NCBI GenBank assembly: GCA_003162395.1 | Contig: PMON01000029.1 | Span: forward strand, 1 to 36,194 | Source: Acidimicrobiaceae bacterium | GTDB taxonomy: Bacteria; Actinomycetota; Acidimicrobiia; Acidimicrobiales; RAAP-2 | Reading direction: 5' to 3' | DNA length: 36,194 bases | Translations under genes and position numbers: made by a program | The notes under the pieces: generated by a model | What the model saw: only the letters and a program-made list of their open reading frames with translations | Told to the model about the DNA's origin: nothing | Databases searched by the model: none | Shown: in pieces, positions 1 through 6,781 of the stretch | Layout of the letters: every line of letters begins with the position of its first letter | Numbering within the stretch: the first letter of the stretch is position 1

Positions 1-566
1 ATGTGGTAGCCCTCGAGGTAGTTCTCCGCGTAGGTCTTCCAGTTGCACGCGAGCTCGTGTGACCAGGTGCCAGCCGGGATGAAGCCCTCGAGGTCGAACC
101 CGGACACCTCGTCGGCGAAGGTCCCGAGCGACTCGAGCAGCGGCGCGGCCGAGCCGTCGAGGTTGACGAAGACGAAGCCCCGCCAGGCCTCGACGCGCAG
201 GTCCCACAGCCGGCAGCCCTCGTCAGGCCCCGGCTCGCCGAAGTCGCGAGCGCCGCGGAGCGCGCCGTCGGGCTCGAACACCCAGCCGTGGTAGCGGCAG
301 ACGAATGACGACGCGGTCCCCGTGCCGTCGTGGACCAGCGGGCCGGCCCGATGCGGGCAGACGTTGTGAAATCCGCGAAGCTGCCCCTCGGCGCCCCGCG
401 ACACGAGGACGGGAAAGCCCGCCCGCACCGTGGCCACGTACGAGCCGGTGACCGTCAGCTCTGACTCGTGGGCGACGTAGAGCCACGCCGACGAAAAGAC
501 GTTGGCCCGCTCGAGCGCGTACTGGCCGTCGCCGCGATACAGCGACGCGGGGAGCGTCGTGGCCAC
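1..566 (-). CDS. Rieske [2Fe-2S] oxygenase alpha subunit, N-terminal part (truncated by window edge)
   Basis: The 188 visible residues form the N-terminal Rieske domain of an aromatic-ring-hydroxylating or amine mono/dioxygenase. The cluster-binding motif is clear: C-P-H followed about 17 residues later by C-R-Y-H-G-W. The last visible residues, NWKTYAENYLEGYH, begin the mononuclear-iron catalytic domain, so the C-terminal half lies outside the window. The GTG start at 566 is favoured because an in-frame stop lies four codons upstream and a TAGCAT box ends 6 nt before it. The ENYLEGYH form recalls the glycine-betaine/carnitine oxygenase (GbcA/CntA) branch as well as ring hydroxylases, so the substrate is open. 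Ring-cleavage genes and a GS-like ligase lie nearby on the other side of one small gene. The family call is firm; the substrate is not. Confidence 0.9.
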   Translation of the reverse strand, partial: MATTLPASLYRGDGQYALERANVFSSAWLYVAHESELTVTGSYVATVRAGFPVLVSRGAEGQLRGFHNVCPHRAGPLVHDGTGTASSFVCRYHGWVFEPDGALRGARDFGEPGPDEGCRLWDLRVEAWRGFVFVNLDGSAAPLLESLGTFADEVSGFDLEGFIPAGTWSHELACNWKTYAENYLEGYH

Positions 567-572
567 GGCGCA

Positions 573-578
573 ATGCTA
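573..578 (-). promoter_or_regulatory. -10 box of leaderless promoter for the Rieske oxygenase gene
   Basis: TAGCAT on the minus strand is followed by exactly 6 nt and then the GTG start at 566. This TANNNT-6-start arrangement recurs at many genes here and predicts a transcript beginning at or within a base of the start codon. No Shine-Dalgarno sequence is present. Confidence 0.55.
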
Positions 579-688
579 GGTCCGCCTCGACGCACGTCCC
601 GACGCCCGCGCGTGCGGTCAATCCACTCGGCCCACACGGCCGGATCGGTGTACGGTCCGGACGCACCGACCCCCCGACAGGAGCGCGC

Positions 689-1303
689 ATGTCCGGACGA
701 CTGAAGGACCGACTCACCAGTGCGCGAGGCGCTCGAGGCACCGCGTGGCTCGCCGTCGGCGTGGCGGTGGGCCTGATCCTTGCGCCCGCGGCGGCCGTCG
801 CCGCGGGCGTCGGCGTCACGAGCCTGATCGGCTCGAACGGCACGAAGGTTGCCGTCACTGGTGCCGGACAGCTGGCGACGGCGCCGGCCGACGCAAGCAG
901 GTATCGGTCCTTCACGGACGCCAACCTCAACTCGGGCGGGGCAACTGGCTGCCAGACCCTCTACACCGCCCCGCGCGGCTGGTCGTTCGTGCTCACCCAG
1001 ATCACCGTCGACGCCTGGGCCGACCCGACGCCCGGGGCGTTCAACGGCGCCGCCATCTACCTCGGAACGGGCTGCACCCGGCTCATCGCCGACTGGAACC
1101 CGCCCACCGTCGGCGCCTTTGTCTTCCCCTTCTCCCCCGGCATCGTCGTGCCCCACGGCCACTCGGTCGCCGCGTACGTGAACGGCGGCGTGAAGGCCGA
1201 GGCGTTCGGCTCCGGCTACCTCATCCCGGTCTCCGACGCGCGGATCGCGACGTCGGTCACCGAGCGCCCGGCACGCACTGGGTCGCCGAGCCGGCTGCCC
1301 TGA
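689..1303 (+). CDS. secreted hypothetical protein, about 204 aa
   Basis: I do not recognise a family. The N-terminus has basic residues (MSGRLKDRL) then a hydrophobic stretch at about residues 19-40 ending AAAVAAG, typical of a Sec signal peptide or anchor. The mature part is rich in Gly, Ala, Thr and aromatic residues and has two Cys (in the contexts TGCQT and TGCTR) that could form a disulfide in an exported beta-rich domain. The ATG at 689 is supported by an ACAGGAG ribosome site about 6 nt upstream. A TACGGT hexamer at 651-656 could be its -10. It is divergent from the Rieske gene and convergent with the GS-like gene, with a GC-rich hairpin in the 30-bp gap downstream. No functional call is made. 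Confidence 0.7.
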   Translation: MSGRLKDRLTSARGARGTAWLAVGVAVGLILAPAAAVAAGVGVTSLIGSNGTKVAVTGAGQLATAPADASRYRSFTDANLNSGGATGCQTLYTAPRGWSFVLTQITVDAWADPTPGAFNGAAIYLGTGCTRLIADWNPPTVGAFVFPFSPGIVVPHGHSVAAYVNGGVKAEAFGSGYLIPVSDARIATSVTERPARTGSPSRLP

Positions 1304-1304
1304 C

Positions 1305-1324
1305 CGCGCGCGTCGCCGCGCGCG
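1305..1324. terminator. GC-rich hairpin between convergent genes
   Basis: A perfect 8-bp inverted repeat CGCGCGCG (1305-1312) / CGCGCGCG (1317-1324) with a 4-nt TCGC loop fills most of the 30-bp gap between two convergent stop codons. There is no U-tract, so it is either a U-less actinobacterial-type bidirectional terminator or simply an alternating CG run. Confidence 0.45.
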
Positions 1325-1333
1325 TGCGCTGTC

Positions 1334-2617
1334 CTAGAGGAATGGCAGGTACTCGCGCAGCTCCCAGTCGGTCACTGCCTCGGAGAACCTCTGCCACTCG
1401 GTCCGCTTGACCGCGAGGTGCTGGGCCACGAGGTCGTTGCCGATGGCCTCGACAAGGGCGGTGTCGGCCTCCAGCTCGTCGAGCGCGGCACCGAGGTTGG
1501 CCGGCGTCCCGACCGTCGCTTCGACGACGTCGAGGCCGTTGCCCGCCTCGGGGGGGCCAGGGTCCGACTTCGCCGCGGCACCCAGCCGGGAGGCCTGCAG
1601 CACCGCAGCCAGCGCGACGTGCACGGGTGCGGCGCCGTCGCTCAGGCGGTGCTCGAGCCTCGCACCCGTGCCGCGCTCGGGCGACACGCGCACCGTCGCG
1701 CCGCGGTGGTCGTAGCCCCAGTTCGCCCAGTATCCAGACAGCTGCGCGGGCTTCAGGCGCTTGTAGGCGTTGACGGTCGGCGCGCACAGCCCCGCGAGCG
1801 CCCGGTGATGCTCGAGCAACCCCCCGATGCAGTGCCGAGCGAGGTCGCTCAGCCCGTCGTCGCTCTCGTCACCGTTCACGACATTCGCGCCAGACTCGTC
1901 GGTCCAGCTCAAGTTGAGGTGCAGGCCCGAGCCGCCCCGATCGACGAACGGTCGTCCGAGGAAGGTGAGGAGGAACCCCCGCTGTGCGGCGACCTCTCGG
2001 GCGAGCACCTTGAACAAGAACGCGTCGTCGGCCGCGCGAAGCGCCTCGTCGTAGCGAAGCGTCAGCTCGAACTGGCCGTTGTCGTACTCGGAGTTGACGG
2101 ACTCGAGCATCAAGCCGGCCTTCTCCGCGGCACGCCAGATGTCGTCGATGACCCCGTGGGGATCGACGGCGGTGCCCGTCCCGTAGACAAAGGCGCCGGG
2201 CGTGTCGATGGGCTTGAAGCCGCCCGCCCCGTCGGGCTCCAACAGGTATGCCTCGAGCTCGATCCCGGCGTAGGCGCGGAGGCCGACGTGCTCCCAGTCC
2301 GCGATTGCCCTGCGCAGCGCGGCACGCGGCGACACCGTGACGGGCACGCCGTCGGACACCAAGTCGGCGACCACGACCTTGGTCCCGTCCTCCCAGCCCG
2401 GTCGGATCTCGGCGACGTCGAAGGTCGCCTCCATGTCGGGCAGGCCGGACTCCCAGCCCGATCCGGGGGTGTAGGGCGTCATCTCGCGGTCGTAGCCGAG
2501 TGCCCAGGTGCCCCTGCAGTGCCGGACGCCGTGCTCGGCGAGGCGCTCGGGCACGTACTTGCCGCGAGGAAGCCCGAGGTGGTCTGGCCACAGGACTCGG
2601 ACGCGCGCTGCGGTCAC
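1334..2617 (-). CDS. glutamine synthetase-like ligase (putative gamma-glutamyl-amine ligase)
   Basis: This 427-aa protein has the glutamine synthetase catalytic domain, which activates glutamate with ATP and couples it to an amine. Visible active-site elements are E-L-E at 120-122 (metal ligands), NSEYDNGQFEL at 175-185, GSGLHL near 229-234, NAYKRL near 283-288, and a C-terminal R-to-ARLEHR stretch at 310-324 containing the E/R pair. The N-terminal loop that in true GlnA reads FDGSS and helps bind ammonium is instead YTPGSGW, a difference typical of PuuA/IpuC/AtdA1-like enzymes that use organic amines. The GTG start at 2617 is preceded by AGAGGAG at good spacing; the open frame runs further upstream but without this support. 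It sits beside a Rieske oxygenase gene and a ring-cleavage operon, suggesting catabolism of an amine. The exact substrate is unknown. Confidence 0.85.
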   Translation of the reverse strand: MTAARVRVLWPDHLGLPRGKYVPERLAEHGVRHCRGTWALGYDREMTPYTPGSGWESGLPDMEATFDVAEIRPGWEDGTKVVVADLVSDGVPVTVSPRAALRRAIADWEHVGLRAYAGIELEAYLLEPDGAGGFKPIDTPGAFVYGTGTAVDPHGVIDDIWRAAEKAGLMLESVNSEYDNGQFELTLRYDEALRAADDAFLFKVLAREVAAQRGFLLTFLGRPFVDRGGSGLHLNLSWTDESGANVVNGDESDDGLSDLARHCIGGLLEHHRALAGLCAPTVNAYKRLKPAQLSGYWANWGYDHRGATVRVSPERGTGARLEHRLSDGAAPVHVALAAVLQASRLGAAAKSDPGPPEAGNGLDVVEATVGTPANLGAALDELEADTALVEAIGNDLVAQHLAVKRTEWQRFSEAVTDWELREYLPFL

Positions 2618-2759
2618 GGACGACTCCTCTCGATCACGGCGGCGAGGCCGGCGCGCAACGTACCACGGCACCTCTGGAACCGGCCCTCGTGTTCGGCGCA
2701 CACAGAGCACTGTGGCAGGATCGATCGCGGTGTCCTGACGGAGTCCGGAGGTGTGGTCC
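2618..2759. promoter_or_regulatory. divergent promoter region between GS-like ligase and ring-cleavage operon
   Basis: This gap drives genes on both sides. It holds a TACGTT hexamer on the minus strand (2657-2662), about 35 nt before the GS-like start. A short inverted repeat CACAG-AGCA-CTGTG at 2701-2714 is a possible operator for shared control. GGAGG at 2747-2751 is the ribosome site for the + strand operon. The promoter assignments are tentative. Confidence 0.35.
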
Positions 2760-3653
2760 TTGGAGCTGCGACGCGTGCTGCTCGGCGGTGTCGTCGTCGT
2801 CGTGCGCCGTGACGGCGAGTGGCTGGCGGCGCCCGACGGTCGACGCGTCCTCGCCGATGAGGCGATCCACCTCGCCCCCGTCGAGCCCACCAAGATCATC
2901 TGCTGCCATCTCAACCACGTCTCGAGGGTGCGCGAGTTCGGCATCCAGCTGCCGCCCGCGCCCACGTACTTCCACAAGCCAGTCTCCGCGCTCAACGCCC
3001 ATGGCGGGGAGGTCGTGCGGCCCTCCAACTGCCGCTGGCTCAACCTCGAGGGCGAGGTGGCGATCGTGATCGGTGCGGTCACCCGCAACGTTCCGGTCGA
3101 TGGTGCCGCGGCGTGCATCGCCGGGTACACCATCGCCAATGACTTCGGGCTGCACGACTTCCGCGACACCGACGCAGGCTCCATGCTCCGGGTGAAGGGT
3201 GCGGACACCCTGTGCCCGCTCGGACCCGGCCTCGTCACGGACTGGGACTTCGCGGACAAGTCGATCCAGACCCGCGTGAACGGGTCCATCGTCCAGGACG
3301 GGTCGACCGCCGAGATGGCCTGGGACATGCACTACCTGGTCGCGGACATCGCCCGGCTCATCACGCTCGTGCCCGGCGACGTGATCCTCTCGGGCACCCC
3401 GGCGTTCTCCCGGCCCGTCGTGCCCGGCGACGTCGTCGAGGTCAGCGTCGAGGGACTCGGCACGTTGCGCAACGTCGTCGTTGAGGGCCCCGTCGCGGTC
3501 AGCGACGAGGTTGGCGCCCAGCCGACCGAGACCGAAGAGGTGCGCTCGACCGCGCTCGGCGGCGACTGGGAGCATCGGGGCGAGCGTCCCCCCCTCGCGA
3601 CGACGCGCGACCAGCTCCCCTACCCGAGGGTCCGACCGAGGTTCGAAGCGTGA
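2760..3653 (+). CDS. fumarylacetoacetate hydrolase (FAH) family protein, HpaG-like isomerase/decarboxylase
   Basis: FAH-fold enzymes hydrolyse, isomerise or decarboxylate oxo-dienoate products of ring cleavage. Here a short N-terminal region is followed by the FAH catalytic domain: FHKP, then LEGEVAIVIG carrying the metal-binding glutamates, then GYTIANDFGLHDFR with the conserved Asp, and LVPGDVILSGTP near the C-terminus. At about 297 aa it is a single-domain version, not the tandem HpaG of enterics. The frame opens with GTG at 2751, but that codon overlaps GGAGG (2747-2751); TTG at 2760 lies 8 nt after it and is preferred. The stop overlaps the start of the aldehyde dehydrogenase gene (GTGA), so the two are translationally coupled. 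The likely role is 2-hydroxyhepta-2,4-diene-1,7-dioate isomerase or a related step, inferred from neighbours. Confidence 0.88.
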   Translation: MELRRVLLGGVVVVVRRDGEWLAAPDGRRVLADEAIHLAPVEPTKIICCHLNHVSRVREFGIQLPPAPTYFHKPVSALNAHGGEVVRPSNCRWLNLEGEVAIVIGAVTRNVPVDGAAACIAGYTIANDFGLHDFRDTDAGSMLRVKGADTLCPLGPGLVTDWDFADKSIQTRVNGSIVQDGSTAEMAWDMHYLVADIARLITLVPGDVILSGTPAFSRPVVPGDVVEVSVEGLGTLRNVVVEGPVAVSDEVGAQPTETEEVRSTALGGDWEHRGERPPLATTRDQLPYPRVRPRFEA

Positions 3654-5119
3654 CGGGCGGCCGGACCGCCGACGTCGGCGGGGTCACGGTCTCGCTGGAC
3701 CACTACGTGAACGGCCGGCGCATCGGGTCCGCCGACACCTTCGAGGACCGCTCCCCACTCGACTGGTCACTCAAGCTCGGTGACGTCGCCAGGGGCGACG
3801 CGACGGTCGCCCGCGACGCGGTGACCGCCGCGATCGGCGCCGCGGACGGATGGGCGGCCCTCGGGCCGGCGGGGCGCGCGACGATCCTTCGGCGGCTCGC
3901 CGACCTCATCGACGAGCACGTCGAGCCGCTCGCAACCGTCGAGTGCCTCGACATGGCCATGCTCCACGAGAGCCTCCGCGCGCGGGTGATCGGCCGCGGT
4001 GCGAGAAACTTCCGCGCCTACGCCGACCTCGCCGAGCACCACGAGCCACGACGGTGGTCCTCCAACGGCACCGACAACGAGGTGCGCCGCATGCCCGCGG
4101 GACCGACCGTCGTCATCACGCCGTGGAACGCGCCGTTCATGCTGTCGACGTGGAAGTCCGCACCAGCGCTCGCCGCGGGCAACACCGTCGTGCTGAAGCC
4201 TGCCGAGTGGTCCCCGCTCAGCTGCTCGTACCTCTGCGACCTCGCCGAGGAGGCAGGGATCCCGCCGGGCGTCCTCAACGTGGTCCAGGGCCTCGGCGGC
4301 GAGGTCGGCGCGGCCTTGGTCGCGGACCCACGGGTGCGACGCATCAGCTTCACGGGCTCGCCCGAGACCGGGCAGTTGATCGGCGTTGCCGCGGCGCGCA
4401 ACCTCGTGCCCTTCACTGCCGAGCTCGGTGGCAAGGGGCCGCTGCTCGTCTTCGAGGACGCCGACCTCGCTGCAGCCGCCACGACCGCGGCGCGGATGTA
4501 CGACGACGCGGGCCAGGTCTGCCTTGCCGGCACCAGGCTGCTCGTGGCCTCGGGTGTCGCCGAGGAGTTCTACGAGCGCTTTCGTGCCGCGACGGACGCC
4601 CACGTGCTCGGTGACTCGCGCGACCCCGCGACCACGATCTCCCCGCTCATCCACCCCCAGCACCTCGCGCGCGTCGAGGGCTTCGTCGAGCGTTCGAGGG
4701 TGGCGGGCGACACCGTGGTGTTCGGGGGGCACCGCTGGAAGGACGACGGGCTGTGGTACGAGCCGACGCTCATACGGCCGAGGGACAACGACGCCGAGAT
4801 CGTCCAGAGCGAGGTGTTCGGCCCGGTCCTCACCCTCCAGGAGTTCGCCGACGAGGACGAGGCCGCGGCGCTCGCCAACTCGACCAAGTACGGGCTGACC
4901 GCCATGGTCTTCACGCGCGACGCCTCGAGGGCGTCGCGGCTGGGCGACGCGCTCCGCGCCGGCACGATCTGGGTGAACACCTTCTTGGTCCGCGACCTCA
5001 CGGCCCCCTTCGGCGGGTGCAACGCAAGCGGGATCGGCAGGGAGGGCGGGGACTATGCCCTCGACTTCTACAGTGAGTTGAAGACCGTGCAAGTTCGGGA
5101 GGACACGACGTATGGGTGA
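3650..5119 (+). CDS. NAD(P)-dependent aldehyde dehydrogenase (HpaE/2-hydroxymuconic semialdehyde dehydrogenase-like)
   Basis: A full-length 489-aa ALDH superfamily enzyme that oxidises an aldehyde to the acid. Motifs in order: TPWNAPF near 157-163, VLKPAEWSP near 181-189, FTGSPETG near 234-241, the general-base Glu in ELGGKGP (about E258), and the nucleophile Cys in GQVCLAGTR (about C291). The C-terminal EVFGPVL and FGGCNASGIGREGG motifs are intact. It begins with GTG overlapping the FAH stop by 4 nt and ends 8 nt inside the next gene, so it is the second cistron of a coupled operon. Beside an extradiol dioxygenase and an FAH protein, its most likely substrate is the semialdehyde ring-cleavage product (5-carboxymethyl-2-hydroxymuconate semialdehyde or 2-hydroxymuconate semialdehyde). 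The substrate is inferred; the enzyme class is firm. Confidence 0.93.
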   Translation: MTGGRTADVGGVTVSLDHYVNGRRIGSADTFEDRSPLDWSLKLGDVARGDATVARDAVTAAIGAADGWAALGPAGRATILRRLADLIDEHVEPLATVECLDMAMLHESLRARVIGRGARNFRAYADLAEHHEPRRWSSNGTDNEVRRMPAGPTVVITPWNAPFMLSTWKSAPALAAGNTVVLKPAEWSPLSCSYLCDLAEEAGIPPGVLNVVQGLGGEVGAALVADPRVRRISFTGSPETGQLIGVAAARNLVPFTAELGGKGPLLVFEDADLAAAATTAARMYDDAGQVCLAGTRLLVASGVAEEFYERFRAATDAHVLGDSRDPATTISPLIHPQHLARVEGFVERSRVAGDTVVFGGHRWKDDGLWYEPTLIRPRDNDAEIVQSEVFGPVLTLQEFADEDEAAALANSTKYGLTAMVFTRDASRASRLGDALRAGTIWVNTFLVRDLTAPFGGCNASGIGREGGDYALDFYSELKTVQVREDTTYG

Positions 5120-5990
5120 GATCGTCGGCGCCGCGGTGCTCGCCCATGTCCCGACGATCGTGCTGCCCGACGACGTGCGGCGCTCGCTCAACAACGGCGA
5201 CGAGTCGACGCTCTTCACCGGCCTGCACGAGGTGCGCCGAAAGGTCTTCGACGAGCTGCGCCCCGACCTCGTCGTCGTCTTCGACTCGCACTGGTACACG
5301 ACCGTCGAGTTCTGCGTCGCGGCGCAGGATCGCCGTCAGGGCCGCTACACGTCCGAGGAGCTGCCGCGCGGCATGTCGGGCGTCCCCTACGACATCCCCG
5401 GGGACCCCGAGTTCGCCCGAGCCCTCGCCGAGGAGGCCGAGCCCGTCGAGGACTGCTGGATCACCGCGATCGACGACCCGTACCTGCCGATCCACTACGG
5501 CACGGTCAACCTCTTGGGGTTCCTCCAGGGTCCCGAGCGCTGGGTCTCGGTCAGCCTCGCCCAGACCGGCCAGACCGACGACTTCCTCGCCGTCGGCGCG
5601 TGCCTCGCGCGCGCCGTCGAGCGCCTGGATCGACGCGTGCTGCTCGTGGGCTCGGGCGCGCTCAGCCACACCTTCTGGCCGCTCAAGGAGCTGCGGGCGC
5701 ACGAGGCGGCCGGCGAGGAGCACATCTTCACGAAAGAGGCCGCCCAGGCCGACCACGAGGTGCTCGACCGGTGGCAGCGCGGCGAGCACCGCGCGGTGCT
5801 CCAAGGCATGCCCGAGTACCTGCGGTTCCGGCCCGAGGCCCGCTTCGGGCACTACCTCGCGATGGTCGCGGCGATCGGCGGGTCGTCGTGCACCGCGAAG
5901 GGCACGCAGTTCTCCAAGTACGAGAACTCGATCGGCACGGGCCAGGCCCACGTCGTGTTCGATCGGCCCGCGGGCGGGTGGACCGCCTGA
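5112..5990 (+). CDS. class III extradiol ring-cleavage dioxygenase (LigB/HpaD family)
   Basis: A 292-aa LigB-type Fe(II) dioxygenase that opens catechol-like rings next to the hydroxyls, such as 3,4-dihydroxyphenylacetate. Expected iron ligands are visible: H12 in LAHVPT, H60 in FDSHW, and the late Glu in SKYENSIGTGQAH. A further conserved His lies in GALSHTFWP, as in the family's acid-base site. The length matches HpaD. ATG at 5112 has a GGGAGGA ribosome site about 8 nt upstream, inside the end of the aldehyde dehydrogenase gene. Its TGA shares bases with the ATG of the next gene (TGATG). It is the key step of the operon, making the semialdehyde that the upstream ALDH would oxidise. Gallate-, protocatechuate- or aminophenol-type substrates cannot be excluded. 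Confidence 0.9.
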   Translation: MGEIVGAAVLAHVPTIVLPDDVRRSLNNGDESTLFTGLHEVRRKVFDELRPDLVVVFDSHWYTTVEFCVAAQDRRQGRYTSEELPRGMSGVPYDIPGDPEFARALAEEAEPVEDCWITAIDDPYLPIHYGTVNLLGFLQGPERWVSVSLAQTGQTDDFLAVGACLARAVERLDRRVLLVGSGALSHTFWPLKELRAHEAAGEEHIFTKEAAQADHEVLDRWQRGEHRAVLQGMPEYLRFRPEARFGHYLAMVAAIGGSSCTAKGTQFSKYENSIGTGQAHVVFDRPAGGWTA

Positions 5991-6781
5991 TGCAGGGGCT
6001 CAGCTTCCCGAGGACCACGACCGGACGCGCCTCGATCCTTCCCCCGCTGCCCTGGCACTACTCGGGGGACCTGCTCACCGTCGAGTACCGCACCGATCCG
6101 TCCGCGATCCGGCGCCTGCTGCCCGACGAGCTCGAGCTCCCCCACCACGACGAGGACCCTGGTGCGATCGCCTTCATCTGGGCCGACTGGCAGGCGTGCA
6201 GCGACGACGGGCGAGAGCTCGACGACCCGATCCGGCTGCAGTACAAGGAGGCCTTCGTCGTCGCCCGCTGCCGCTGGCACGACCAGCTGTGGTCGAGATG
6301 CCTGTTCATCTGGGTCGACAAGGACTTCGCGCTGGTCCGCGGCCACTTCCAGGGCTACCCGAAGAAGCTGGGGTCCGTGCAGATGTCCCGTCCAGTGACC
6401 GTCGGACGGGGCGGCCCTCGGCTCGCGGCCGGCGGGCGTTTTGCCGCCACGCTCGCCGCCTACGACCGCCGCCTCGCGCACGCGGCGGTGACGCTTCGGG
6501 CGACCTCGGACTCCAATGGCTTCGTGAACGGCCTCCCGATGCTGCACCACCGCTACCTGTCGCGCATCGAGGGCGACGGCACGGACTCGTTCGGCGAGCT
6601 CGTGACGATGCGCGGCCGCGACGTCGAGGTGTCGGAGGCCTGGGGCGGCGACGCCGACATCGAGCTGTTCGACTCCCCCGTCGAAGAGCTGACCACGATC
6701 GCGCCGCGCGAGATCATCGGCGGCTACTGGCGCAGCGTCGGCACGACCTTCGCCGGGGGCGAGACCCTCGAGCAGCGCTAG
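5990..6781 (+). CDS. acetoacetate decarboxylase (ADC) family protein
   Basis: A 263-aa member of the acetoacetate decarboxylase-like superfamily. The catalytic segment GHFQGYPKKLG contains the adjacent lysines K125-K126, matching the Schiff-base lysine and its neighbour in true ADC (YPKKLG), so Schiff-base chemistry is probably retained. Early motifs LPPLPWHYSGD and a WADWQA segment differ from clostridial Adc, so the substrate is likely different. It is the last cistron of the ring-cleavage operon and starts at an ATG that overlaps the dioxygenase stop. In this context it may decarboxylate or isomerise an oxo-acid intermediate. That role is inference. Its stop overlaps the opposite-strand stop of the next gene. 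Confidence 0.85.
   Translation: MQGLSFPRTTTGRASILPPLPWHYSGDLLTVEYRTDPSAIRRLLPDELELPHHDEDPGAIAFIWADWQACSDDGRELDDPIRLQYKEAFVVARCRWHDQLWSRCLFIWVDKDFALVRGHFQGYPKKLGSVQMSRPVTVGRGGPRLAAGGRFAATLAAYDRRLAHAAVTLRATSDSNGFVNGLPMLHHRYLSRIEGDGTDSFGELVTMRGRDVEVSEAWGGDADIELFDSPVEELTTIAPREIIGGYWRSVGTTFAGGETLEQR

Noticed and set aside
2618-3328. N-terminal extension of the GS-like protein to 3328
   Set aside because: The extension is antisense to the FAH gene and crosses a divergent promoter region; the GTG at 2617 has a good ribosome site.
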